From: Akanthomyces muscarius
Taxonomy: Eukaryota > Ascomycota > Sordariomycetes > Hypocreales > Cordycipitaceae
Assembly (NCBI RefSeq): GCF_028009165.1
Contig: NC_079243.1
Span: 1,178,001 to 1,242,000, forward strand
Length of the DNA: 64,000 bases
Direction: 5' to 3'
Shown here: in pieces, positions 21,389 through 32,080 of the stretch
Numbering within the stretch: position 1 is the stretch's first letter
How the letters are laid out: the number at the start of each line of letters is the position of its first letter
Program-made: the position numbers and the translations under genes
Notes under the pieces: generated by a model
What the model was told of the DNA's origin: nothing
Database searches by the model: none
The model's input: only the letters and a program-made list of their open reading frames with translations

Positions 21389-21853
21389 TCACAAGCTTCG
21401 TCTTGAAGTAAATACTTGCTGAAACCCCCCGGCCCCCTCCCCCCCCGTTTCCCCCCTGTACTTGCAGATTGCGCCACCACGGCTTCGTCGAGGGAATGAC
21501 TCGCACGCAGCCGTAAGCCGCCAACTATGGCCTCCTCTCTCCAGAAATAGCAACTCGTCAATGGCGGGAACAATCCCAAAGCGGAAATCCGACGGCTGCA
21601 GTGTATACCATGTACGCGACAAGGGGCTCTCTACCCAGCTCGGCGTAGCCTTGTGTCCCTTCTGCGTTGCGGAAGGTTGCAGTGGCTCTTGTCTGCAGAT
21701 TCTCAACCACTCAACGACAAGGCTGTCCAATTCAGGGGTAACGAACCAACTACTGTTCGCCAAAACCTGGCGCAACTGACTAGCTGTTGCCTGTTGGAGA
21801 AGCTCGGCGGTTCCGATGACCCTCGTGGCCCGGCGTAGTCCCTTGCACCTGCA
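21389..21853 (-). pseudogene. Coding-like exon or gene relic, unidentified
   Basis: On the minus strand a frame of about 155 codons stays open from a splice-acceptor-like CTAG at 21854-21857 to a stop at 21389. The translation is balanced in composition and protein-like (ELLQQATASQLRQVLANSSW, then PELDSLVVEWLRICRQ and FGIVPAIDELLFLERGG). There is no ATG at its start, and an upstream exon would have to lie in the 150 bases before the dynamin gene or overlap it. The plus-strand frame is also open for 105 codons, which weakens the case. I do not recognise the family. It is most simply the remnant of a gene that once continued to the right. Confidence 0.3.
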
Positions 21854-22007
21854 CTAGCATTAGGCTCAATGGACGCAAGAGCAAGTATAACATGGCTACT
21901 GTACCGCTGACAAGCTTTCTTCCTCGCCTTTCAAGCAGTTTCGCGGCGCAGTTCACTCGCAACTCTTTCTCCTCTCCACGCCAAGATTCCAAAGCTAGGT
22001 ACTAGGT

Positions 22008-24819
22008 ATGGCCGGCCTGTATAGCGCCGCTGCTCTGAGTGAGCTCAACAGCCCCGAGGCGGAGGCTCTCCACAGCCTGATGGCGAAACTGAGCTCCTGC
22101 GGTGTGGGCGACATTGTCGACATACCACAGATGATCGTTGTCGGCCAACAAGCCGTAGGAAAGTCGTCTGTGCTTGAGGCCATCTCTCGCGTCAAATTCC
22201 CGACCGCGGCAGGGCTCTGCACTCGATTCGCGACGGAAATCATTCTCGGCCGAGCGCAGGAAGAAAGCGTCAATGTCGCCATTCGATTTCACAAAAATGA
22301 ACCGCAGCCGGCAGGCGTATTTGACGAATCAGGCACTTCAAAGGAAGACCTGCCCGCACTTGTCGAGGAGGCGAAAAAATACATGGGAATCACCAAAGAT
22401 ACGACCGGTTTTTCGCGGCATGTATTGTGCGTCAAAATCAGAGGCCCCGGCCACTTTCCTCTCAGACTCGTCGACTTGCCTGGAATCTTTAACAATGAAA
22501 TCGCAACTCAATCAGAAAAGGGAATTGAAATCGTCAATCAACTTGTGGAGAGCTACATGGAAAACAAGAACAGTATTATCCTCGTCGTTGTCGAGGCCAA
22601 GACGGCTGTTGTCAACCACTACGCTCTCGCCAAGGTCAAGGACTTTGACCCCCGACGAGAGCGAACATTGGGCATCATCACGAAACCGGACCTCAAGCTG
22701 GGCGAGCACCTGCAGAGGGAGCATATCCAATTGGCGAAGAATAGGGAGCCGAAACATATCTTGAAGCTCGGCTGGCATGTTCTGCGCAATAGAGCCGAGG
22801 ACGAGAACGGCACGGAAACTCGAGACGAGATTGAAGACGCCTTTTTCAAGACATCTCCCTGGAACAGTATTGTGGAGGAAGATCGAGGCATTCACAGTCT
22901 TCGACAGAAGTTGAGCACGGTTCTCTATAATCACATCCGCCGCGGCTTGCCCAAAGTCGTTGAAGACATTGAGGCCAACCTAGCCAAGCGGCAGACGGAA
23001 AGAGGCCAGCTTGGGGTAGAAAGACCCAAACTAGAGGACAAGCGGGTGTTTCTGGCTGACATTGCCGAGCAATTTCAGCGACTTGTCAGAGATGCGATGA
23101 GGGGCAACTACGCCGATCACTTTTTCGGCCAGTTGACCGAACCGCTCCACCGTCTGCGTGCGGACTTGAAGTGCTTCCGTCGTGCTTTTGATTATATCAT
23201 GACTACTAGAGGCCACAACTTCGAAATAGCGCCGTTTGGGGACGAGGATAAAGAGACGAGCCAAGTGGACTGGGTACCAGAGGCTCTTGTCGATTTCCTT
23301 GCAAGAAATCCCTACGACTTTGCACTCCCGACCAAGATGTCTCGCAAAGACATCAACGACTTGTTACGCGAGCCCATTGTGGCAAGTGAGGGTAGTGAAC
23401 TGCCTGGTACGTGCAACAGCGAAGTGGCTGTTGACCTGTTTAAGCGGCAGTCTAATCGTTGGGACAAGATTGCGCGATTCCATGTCGAACGTGTCATCCA
23501 ATACGCAAAATTCTTCATCGAACAATTGTTCTGCCACATCATCGGTCAGGATAGCGAGCATCGGGATGCCATCCTAAGCGAATATATCGACCCTTTTTTT
23601 GAGGAGCATGAGACAATGTTGAAGGCGAAGCTGGACGAATTAGTCGCGCCTTATGCGAATGGGTACGCGGCACCAGTAGAGGCGGAATTTTGTCAGATGA
23701 TGTCGGGCTGGACGGTCGATCGCGTGGTCAAACGATGGGGAAACATTCAACACGGTGCATATGACACCGAAGCCCGTGACAATTCGGGGGGAATGCGGCA
23801 CGATTTTGCTGAAGAGCTGGCCCAGATTGTAGACGGAGGGTCCCTCGGCACGGAAAAAATTGTCAATATGATGCAGGCGTACTATGAGGTCAGTATGGTG
23901 TGCATGCTAGCTAAAGACAGCACGCTAACATGGCACAGATATCTCGACGCACGTTCTTGGACAACGTAACGAACCTAGCCGTTGAAGGCTGTCTGATTCA
24001 GCAGTTGCCCAGCATATTTACCTCCAAGCAAGTCGCAGCGATGGATGAGTCTACATTAAACAAGCTAGCTTCAGAGTCGAGCAATGTCAAGTCCCGCAGA
24101 GATCAACTTTCGCAAGAAATTGAATCTCTAAAAACGGGCTTGGAACAGTGTCGGCGATGGCGACCGCGAACGGAACTGGAAAATCCCACACGGCCAAACG
24201 ACACCAGTGGTAAGTCACAGTTCCAACTTCAGAATCAGGCCACTGAAGAGTGATATGACTAAGCATGATGTTTTTTTTCCCGCATGTCATAGTTGCCGAT
24301 ACGCTTCAGAAGAACGGCCACGAAAGTCGCCATGCCCAAAAGGTAGATGCACCCGCGAGCAGTGCAACAGCGGCAGCCAACAACCTTAGCGCCATGCTTC
24401 GAGATCAATCCGCCAAGGTTGCAAGCACCTTTGGTCGGGGCTCTACTACGGAATCAAATGCCAGGCCGCAATTCATGTTCACTGAGCACAAACCAGCGGC
24501 TATCAATAAGGATCCCGGCCTGCAAAACTCCGGCTCCCCAAGCTTCTTGAATTTAGGCTCGACGGCGCAGACGCCCTCCAAAGGCGGGCTGTTTGGGTCC
24601 AAGCCTACCGGGTTTAATACCAACTCTTCATCTTCAGCGTCAGTCTTTAGCAACACGCCAACGACTCCCATTGGCGGCTTTGGTTCAACCACGGATGGCC
24701 CTTTCGGCCAAAGGCCCCAGGGAAATAGCAGTATCTTTGGAAGTGGAAACAGCGCATCGAGGACTTTTGGTGGCTCTACTACTAAACCTGGAGCTGGTGG
24801 CCCAGGCGCGCAGGTGTAA
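22008..24819 (+). CDS. Dynamin-like large GTPase with FG-rich C-terminal tail
   Basis: This protein should bind and hydrolyse GTP and self-assemble on membranes. The exons are 22008-23888, 23939-24209 and 24293-24819, giving 892 residues. The G domain has GQQAVGKSS at 46-54, DLPG at 156-159 and TKPD at 225-228. A long helical stalk follows, and a GED-like segment begins near the end of exon 1 and fills exon 2. No PH domain is seen. Exon 3 (from about residue 718) is different: Ser/Thr/Gly/Asn-rich with six FG dipeptides, including GLFG, GGFG and SIFG, like a nucleoporin tail. The family is the Mx/Vps1-like fungal set often expanded in Sordariomycetes. A nuclear-envelope or pore link is inferred from the tail alone. 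The splice phases fit; the exon 3 acceptor is CATAG. Confidence 0.85.
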
Positions 24820-25293
24820 GGAGCCCTCTAAGTAACTATTAGTCAATAAAGCTGATAGTTGGTATCAGACATCACACACCATACCTTTGCGAGCTAGAAG
24901 GACACGGGACGACTTTGCAATACCAGCATATATGTATGTCCGAGCAGTTCGTTCATCAGTCACCAGAAGAGATGAGACTGCAAAACTATCTAGAGATGCA
25001 GGTTGGTCGCTAGAAGAAGCCAATTTAGTATCTTACCCTAATTAAGATCTTATGAGCCAACTTTGTATCAAATAGAATTGCTCACGGCCGAGACCAGAAC
25101 TCTACGGAAAGACTTTTTTCATTTTATGATTTTTATAGGATTCATCATATCAAGATACGCTTTAGTCTTGATTTTTGCCAGCAATGTGTTTCCCCCCCCC
25201 CTTGCGCACCTCTAGAAATAGAGGTACACTACGCTGACCTTGGAATCTACGGTTTCGGTTTTTAGGCTCTAAACGACCGTAGGGAAGAGCTAG

Positions 25294-25336
25294 ACGGGAC
25301 GCGGTGTATTCTACTGCCTGTGGTAGTATGTACCAG
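25294..25336 (+). repeat. Dispersed short repeat, copy 3 of 3
   Basis: It is nearly identical to copy 2 over 43 bases. In all three copies a GAGC-like motif stands several bases before the ACGGGACGCG core. Confidence 0.6.
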
Positions 25337-26138
25337 ATAATTGGATATCCTAAACTATATTCACACCACACAGTCAGAACATTCTTCTGTCTTGGATAAA
25401 ATACACTATAAAACTCTTCAAAGTATTGAAACATCTCTTCCTGCATATCGTAAGCAATTTCTTGGCAACTATAAGAATGCATGCAAAGGCAGGGCTTTGC
25501 TAATCAACCACAAAGGCTTCAAAAGACGCAAAGACAGCGTCAAGATCACTTTTTGGCAAATTATTGCCGTTCGATAATGCCCTAAAACACTCACAGCGAA
25601 AGTCGGATGGGCCGTGACTCGTGTAACTTGGGCCATGTGGCCTGATTGCTCTGTCTTATCAAGAAGGTATACGACCTCCTTCAGCAATGACTGGGCTAGC
25701 AATTCTAAGGCTCATGTCATTTCCATCCTCTTCCATGTCCATTGTGCAAGTATACTGCCTCTTGCCGACTTTTTGCAAAAGCACCTGCCGAGCGGACCAG
25801 TTTGTGTTCCTGCACCGCCCACCATTTCCATTAAAATCCACTACCCGCCTCGCTGTCTCGATAGACGCGTGGCATACCAACGCCATATTCCGGACAATCC
25901 TGCTCGACGTCACTTCAAATAGGGACTTGGCAGCTCCATTGTGGCATCAATGGGTTGAATGCAAGAGCCCGCTTAGTATATGCAGCTATGGCTCAAGGTG
26001 GACTGTGGCGACTGCCGCGGAACCAGCTGACACAAGTTGAGGAATTAAAACCCCATCGCCGGCGTTAAAACCACAAACACCGCCGCCGAGCCGCATCGCG
26101 GCGCTACCGATACCCACCACACGAATCGTCTTTCTAGA

Positions 26139-26258
26139 TTATTTTCGGCGCCATTGCGGGGCTGCCGGCATGACTTCCATGCCTTCGCCCGTCATGTAGC
26201 ATGATACGGTCTCGCGTCGGCTGATGGCTGATTCGAGGACGGGCATGTATCCCTGCAT
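26139..26258 (-). CDS. Short coding-like ORF, 39 aa, gene or relic
   Basis: A minus-strand ATG frame of 39 codons encodes a balanced, protein-like sequence (MQGYMPVLESAISRRETV, then TGEGMEVMPAAPQWRRK). The frame also stays open before the ATG up to a splice-acceptor-like AAGTAG. It may therefore be the last exon of a longer gene now lost, or a genuine microprotein. I do not recognise a family, and no promoter element is evident. Confidence 0.3.
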   Translation of the reverse strand: MQGYMPVLESAISRRETVSCYMTGEGMEVMPAAPQWRRK

Positions 26259-27030
26259 CTTGAGGTTGCTACTTTGTGGGGAAGAGTGATATTACCCTCC
26301 CGCCTAGACTACCAAATATCGACATCCAGGAGAGTTTCTTAAAGTATACTGTTTGCATGGCGGCCTTTCGCGATCATCAGCAAGCAAGTAACCAGCGTGG
26401 TGACCAACATTAGCCGGCTCTGAAAGACCCAGACAAGTATGGCTATAAAATTAAGATAGCAATACATACTATAACATTAATGCCACGACTTTGATGGATC
26501 ATTCTTCTATTTGGCTCGTAATGCACCTAAGCAAACACTGAGAATAAACAGCTAAGCCCGCGTGAGGAGTGTATATCGGCCCACTAACGGTAATAATAGT
26601 CGTAGTTATAGTTATGGCAGTGAGAGTGGCACTGTAAAAGCTGTAGAAAGCTATTTCGAAACCATCAATGTCCCTCTTAAAACGAGACAAGGGCTTGTCA
26701 CTCGGCGAGGCCGGTGCACTGAAGTCTTGCATGGAACTATGACATGAACAGCTTCAAAGTACCAACGACATTAGATGGCGCTACTCAGAGCACTATATTT
26801 ACGCAAGAGGCGCATTTTACCAGTTGCATGACTGAATGGTACTGTAAAGGAGGTGGAGTAGGTGACGCGGGCATGAGGCTTCGTCTATCCTAGCCTCCAC
26901 AGTTCCCGTCACATAGATATTATAGCGGGAAGCGCGAAATTTCATTTATGCGAAAACATACCGTCTCAAAACACTGCCACGTAGTATTTCATCGTTTTCT
27001 AGTTGTACATAGTCCGTCTTGAGCTTCGTG

Positions 27031-27039
27031 CTATATAAT
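27031..27039 (+). promoter_or_regulatory. TATA box of cysteine-module secreted protein gene
   Basis: CTATATAAT lies 120 bases before the ATG at 27151. Confidence 0.5.
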
Positions 27040-27150
27040 ACCCATCAGTTCCCTCAAGCCAGCGAGAATTCTTCACCATTCACAAGCTACTACACCACTT
27101 TAGCATCAGTCTCTCTATTTCAACATCTTGATTCTTACTTGTCACTTACA

Positions 27151-28008
27151 ATGAAGTATTCCATTGTCTTTTTCTCCTCTTGGGCCGCTCTTGCTGCTGC
27201 AGCGCCTCTTGATGAGCGGCAAGCGGAGGTGAAGCTACCGTACAAAGAGCCGGGGCAGTTTTCCATTGACTGTGGCTTCCGAGGCTCTGATGAGGAAACC
27301 TGTGGTACCGACTGGTACTGCACGGCTTTCGATGAGTCCCCCAAGCCTCTCGGGCTGGATGGACCATATGAGAGTAGCAAAGAATGTTTTGATGCCCATG
27401 AGCCTCGCGAGCCGAACCAGCAACCTGCCGAGCCGTCTCAGACGCCTAAAGAACAGGTACGCCATACCGACAGCATTTGAAAAGTCCGCATAATCTAACA
27501 GTTTTCCAAGGCACAAGAAGAAAACGCCTCGGGAAAACTACCTTTTATTGACGCAGCAAAGTTATCTGGAGTGTGTTTCCCTGGACAGTTTGAAGAGTGC
27601 ATGGGAACGCAGAAATACTGCGATTCAAAGGCATGGACTAAGAAAGATGAGCCTAAGCAGTACACAAGCGCTGAGGCATGTCTCGCCGACCGCGAGCCGA
27701 GTCAGTCATCCGATGGACCCGCTCCTGCAAAGAAGCCGTGGATATACAACAACTCTGGCGCTGCGTGCAGGATGGACTCGGAAGAATGCCTTGGCTCGGA
27801 GCTTTTTTGTCTCACTAGTAAAAGAAAGGCGAAGAGCCAAGAGTGCCTTGCTGAACGCGAGACACCAAAGCTTCCGTGGTTGGCCCCCGGTACATGCGCC
27901 AACCAGAGCGAGGCCTGCTTAGGCACAGAGGGCTACTGCGCAGTGATGATGCAGGCAATCAAGGCAAGCGTAAGCGATTGTGTGGCACGCCGGGATCCCA
28001 AGCCATAA
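27151..28008 (+). CDS. Secreted protein with four tandem cysteine modules, effector candidate
   Basis: The 270-residue product comes from exons 27151-27456 and 27502-28008; the 45-base intron (GTACGC..CTAACAG) is a multiple of three but contains a stop. Residues 1-18 are a signal peptide ending in an Ala run. The mature part has 16 cysteines in four modules: Cys41/51/57/79, Cys127/135/142/162, Cys191/198/205/217 and Cys234/241/248/262. Modules share E.C.GT..YC followed by a final Cys and an acidic/Arg step such as CLADREP or CLAERET. The linkers are Pro, Gln and Lys rich. No membrane anchor or catalytic motif is seen. I do not know the family. The architecture is that of a small secreted cysteine-rich protein acting at the cell surface or on a host, which is inference. 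Confidence 0.72.
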
Positions 28009-28203
28009 GGGTAGCAAACCGCGGAGAGACTTCTGGTGCCAGTCGCCTGCATGTACTTGCTACCTTCCCACAATGGTATTGTAGTGCAAGTCTTGCCAGC
28101 ACTGTTCAATAATTGGACGCCAGCTAAAACACCTTGGAATATATTTTTGTATTTTTATGTGATAATCCGAATGTTACATTCGTCAGATACTTTGATGACT
28201 TGG

Positions 28204-29542
28204 CTATCTGAATAAGTCGTTGAAATCTTGACCTAGGGTCTGCCTAACCTCTCGTAAAATGTGACTACTCCAATCCTTGATAAACCAATATCTTTCCACT
28301 GTCTGGAGCAGAACTGCAAAGTACCCGAGCATTACCAAGGCAATCCAAGCTTTCTGCTCCAGCCTCTCGAGAAACTCGGGCGTCAGTAAGTACACCCATG
28401 CCATGACGACGGATACTTTGCCTTGCGTGCAGCTTTGTGGTACATGTTCCGCTCCGAAAGTTGTCTCGAAGCATCGGGCGAGCGATTCAAACTCTCTCTT
28501 ATACATAGCGACCAGAACTGGGTCAGGATGCGAACTAGCCAAGTCGCCAACTCTTTTGAATGACTTGCGCCAATCCCACCCCAGGTAGTGAGGCTGGCAC
28601 ACTTGTTCCAGGACTAGCGGGGACAACCCGCCTGTGCGCGTGCAAGAACATATTTTCGGTTCTAGCTCATAATTTCGTGGGGCAAGGATGCCAGTAAAGA
28701 CAACATGTGAGCCAATACTCTCAAGCACGAGGCGCACACCCTGTAGCAATGATAGCCACGGAACAGAGCCTTTCCCAGCGACGAGAAGCAGGTCGCCGGG
28801 CGCCGGGCCCTTCGCAAACGCGGTGAAACATATTAGCACCGTAACGATGTAGATTGCCTGACAATTATTGATGTCAAGGCGAGGGAGCATGCTCGTCGCC
28901 CCTCTTACAGCGGCTTCGTAGTGCTGTTCGGCTAGGATCAGGTACCTCAGCGATTCAATGGGACGAAGCTTCGCTAGATGATAAGCGGTGATGGAAAGAA
29001 TTATATGGTAGATGCAAGGATGCTGCCGGCCGAGCTTGAGTGCTTCGTCACGCCACAGACGAGCATCCCCGAGTGTCGCAGCCGTGGTAGTCATGTAGTG
29101 GTGGAACAGCTCGAGGCTATCCACGTCCAACGGGGGTGAGGAATCTGGGGCGCAGTTCAACCTCGCCAACGACGACTGCATCTCTGGTGTAGGGGCCGCG
29201 ACTAGATTCACACGCCGGCAGCTCCAATTGGCCCGAGGGCGGCCGGGACGCTTGACGTCCAGTCGAGGAGCCTTGCTGGCCCATGCTTTCCTATCCGGCC
29301 ACGGCAGAAAGTCGCACGCAACGTCGAAGCGGATACAATTGCCGCATTCGGGTTTCATTTCGTCACACTGCAGAGGTCAGATTCGGCGGTTTACCTTCTG
29401 CGGGGATGACGTCCTTGATCCGTCGTACCTTGACTTTCCGCGACTTGCACATCAGGCAGCCAGCGCGAGATTTCGTGTGGCGTCTCTTGCGCCTCGTCAC
29501 CCCGGAAGCCGCCCATGGGCTCGTAGCCTCGCTAGACGACAT
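28204..29542 (-). CDS. Zn2Cys6 transcription factor
   Basis: This is a nuclear regulator of 425 residues from exons 29542-29429 and 29367-28204. The intron at 29368-29428 (GTACGA donor, CTGCAG acceptor) splits the zinc cluster exactly after KVK, a common position in this class. Spliced, the cluster has Cys at 29, 32, 39, 46, 49 and 56 (CLMCKSRKVKCDE). The C-terminal part looks like the PF11951-type fungal domain: FHHYMTTTAATLGD, then HPCIYHIILSITAYHLA and HYEAAVRGATSML. The first ATG in frame is at 29542; five codons with TTG lie before it and are not a start. Its closest plus-strand neighbour starts over 1 kb away, so no target is suggested. Confidence 0.85.
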
Positions 29543-30653
29543 GTATTGCCTCGTAATCAAAGCCGCTGGAGTGGCATCGAGATGTAGTGAATTTTGGAAA
29601 CGAGTTGCTGTAGAATGAGAATGTGTGCTGGATGAGACGATTCATTGTGAACGATCCTATCTATTTTTTCATTTTCTCTACTTTTGCTCTTTTGCGCTAC
29701 TGTAGGTCTCTCCTGAGCCGCTGGCTTCAAGGCTTACGTTTTTGATCGGTTTGATCGGTTTGATCGATACTGGAGCGGGTCTGTCTCCTCTAGGCTCAGT
29801 TCCGGTAGGCGTTCATACAGCCGGCCAATAAGCTTGTGGCTTGCCGCTGTGCGCAGCCTCCGAGCACCAACGTATTCCTGCCATAACTTGCTAGTCTTTT
29901 GGACTTGAACAGGCCTTTCCTCCTGAGGCCCAAGTTCTGAAGCAGGTAAAAGCGTCGTCGGGCATTCCTTCACGCCTTGATGTGCAGTGGAGATGCTGGC
30001 CGACTCCCACCAAAGCAAGAAGGGTGACGAAGCCCTCCAGTTTTCAGGCACCCACTCCGTACGGAGTAACTAAAGACTTGGCCGGTCCTGGGGGTTCCCT
30101 GCAGCAATGGTCAAAAAAGCAAACGCTCCAGGGTGGGGTGGGTTTAGTCTATGCGCAAATCCCATGATTGGTCCAAAGTCGTGCGACACCGAATGGGCTT
30201 CCAGTATGCTACGAGCGCCTGGCAATCTGTAGAACGCCTTGAACTACGGTCATTTTGCCTTTCGTAAGTGATACCTCACGTATCATTGTCAGGGCGTTAG
30301 CAGCCAAGTTTGTGACTGCTACTGGTCTTAATGCCCTTCCACAATTTTTACCTTTTTTTTAACAAGTCCCATAGCCTCACTGTCTTCTAAATCTAACCTC
30401 AGATGCGCAGCTGATTTGAAGTTGCTCGGGCTGTGTACTGAATTGCTCATAGATTATAGTTAGTTGCCAGGGTTTTCGCACCCAAATGCGAAAATTACCC
30501 ACAACATCAACGCCATCGGGTGTTGGTATTTTGTGTACCTGGAACTAATTTGCTTCTGCACGCATATAAAGAGTTTCAGAACGATGTCTTCCATTATCAA
30601 ATTATTAGTAGATAATTATCATCTTTTTACCCTTCAACTTTCACTTCGTCAAG
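29543..30653. other. Intergenic, 1.1 kb, divergent promoter region
   Basis: This is the shared upstream region of the Zn2Cys6 gene and the RTA1-family gene. It contains a 14-bp palindrome at 30054-30067. A minus-strand frame at 29734-30051 (105 codons, first possible ATG close to its upstream end) has no recognised domain, and I leave it as unexplained. Confidence 0.5.
30054..30067. repeat. Perfect 14-bp palindrome ACTCCGTACGGAGT
   Basis: The site is its own reverse complement. I recall similar TCCGTACGGA palindromes in many filamentous ascomycete genomes, often near mobile-element remnants. Here it stands alone and no element ends were found around it. Confidence 0.5.
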
Positions 30654-31598
30654 ATGGGCAACATGGATCAGTACGAAGTAGGCGATGGGCCATTTGGCCC
30701 AGTCGTTAATGGCACAATGGTACTAGTGTTTTACCCATACAGACCAAGCCAAGCAGCTGGATACGCTTTCATGGCTTTATTCGCTCTGGCAACTCTTGGA
30801 CACATTGTCTACGCTGTGCGACTCAAGGCCTGGGCATTTGTGCCGCTGATTTTGGGAGGAATCGGTAAGCAGTCATGACCAAACTCGGCTAAAAATGGGA
30901 CACAAACTAACTAAACCCAAGCGGAAACTTTTGGCTACTACGGGAGGGCTCTATCGCATCAGCACCCAGCACGTCTTGGGCCGTGGATCCAACAGAATCT
31001 GCTGATTCTCGTCGCCGCGCCATTTATAGCTGCAACTATTTACATGAGCTTGGGGGGTGCCATCACCGCACTGCAAGTAAACAAATTTTCTCGATTGCCT
31101 GCGAGGTGGATCACCAGGATATACGTTCTCATTGATTTGCTGTGCTTGTTGAGTCAGCTCGCAGGAACTGTGATGCCTGCCTCAGGGGATGCGCATCTCA
31201 TCGAGCTCAGTCGCAAAATTATCTTCGGTGGACTCCTCGTGCAGCTCGTTGCCTTGGCGTTCTTTTGCTATCTTACGTGGCACATTACACATGTTGTTGC
31301 TCGAGAGGAGCCGAAGATGTTTGCGCATGATGCGGGCGTCAACTGGAAAGCCCACTTCAGGACGATTTTCGCGACTGCGAGTTTGGTACTGGTGAGAAGT
31401 CTGCTACGGGCGGTCGAGTATGGACAAGGCGAGCAAGGCTTTATCATTTGTCATGAGGTGTTCATCTACCTGTTTGATGCAGCTCCAATGTGGCTCGCCA
31501 TGGTCGCCTATCTGTGGATCCATCCTAGTCGACTCAGGCGAGATGCGTACTTGTTGTTGGATCGTGATATGCAGCTCAACTTACGAGAGCTATTATAG
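30654..31598 (+). CDS. RTA1-family seven-transmembrane protein (lipid-translocating exporter-like)
   Basis: Members sit in the plasma membrane; yeast relatives include Rsb1 (sphingoid base release) and Rta1 (7-aminocholesterol resistance). The exons are 30654-30864 and 30922-31598, 295 residues, a normal length. The intron at 30865-30921 has a GTAAGC donor. Hydrophobic segments begin at about residues 38 and 57 and continue through to about 275. The family signature is clear at the exon junction, ETFGYYGRALS, followed by LILVAAPFIAATIYMSLG, and a later Y.WI.HP near the C-terminus. A start at the second Met (30663) is possible. The substrate is unknown. Confidence 0.88.
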
Positions 31599-32080
31599 CG
31601 CTTGGGAAAGATAGATGGGCTGTAATTTCCAATTCTGTCTGCTTTGCTTGCTTTTTGCGGGACTCATGTTCCTCAAGTTAGTGCTATTCGATTTGTCTGA
31701 AGCAAGGTCTAGAGACAGAGACTTATGTGCTGCCTATCTCTTTTCTTGGTCTTCGTCAACAACTTGTCTAGACTGTGCGATAAATAGTCAAGACCAGCGA
31801 TTAAAACCGTGCAAAATTGAAAAGAAATTTCGAATCTACAGAATTATGACATGTTCCTTTATAATATTTGAGGCAGCCATGAAAGACGCTGTCAGTTTAT
31901 CGCCAGGTGTGCCTACGTTACAATGGGAACCGCGTGGGCACAGCAGTACTGTACAGACGCCAGCGAAATGCACAAAATAGTACTCGTATGATGGTTTCAT
32001 GTTCACAGATTGTATGTACGTTATTTGAGTGATATATATGAGAGGCTATGTATATTCAAGAAATTTCATACTTTGGCCCT
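31599..32080. other. Intergenic between convergent genes
   Basis: The RTA1-family gene and the G1 peptidase gene point toward each other across this stretch. I see no gene in it. Confidence 0.6.

Larger units (their letters stand above)
20019..22007. other. Intergenic, 2 kb, with repeat copy and a coding-like relic
   Basis: It holds the second dispersed repeat copy at 20691 and the minus-strand coding-like stretch at 21389-21853. The rest shows no open frame I can support. Confidence 0.5.
24820..27150. other. Intergenic, 2.3 kb, with repeat copy and small coding-like ORF
   Basis: It holds the third dispersed repeat copy at 25294, a C-run at about 25190, a coding-like 39-codon ORF at 26139-26258 and the TATA box of the next gene at 27031. 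Overlapping frames at 25341-25577 and 25659-26040 on both strands show no domain I can name. Confidence 0.45.

Noticed and set aside
25162..26040. Overlapping frames on both strands after the dynamin gene
   Set aside because: They cross the dispersed repeat and a C-run, lack starts or domains, and neither strand is clearly preferred.
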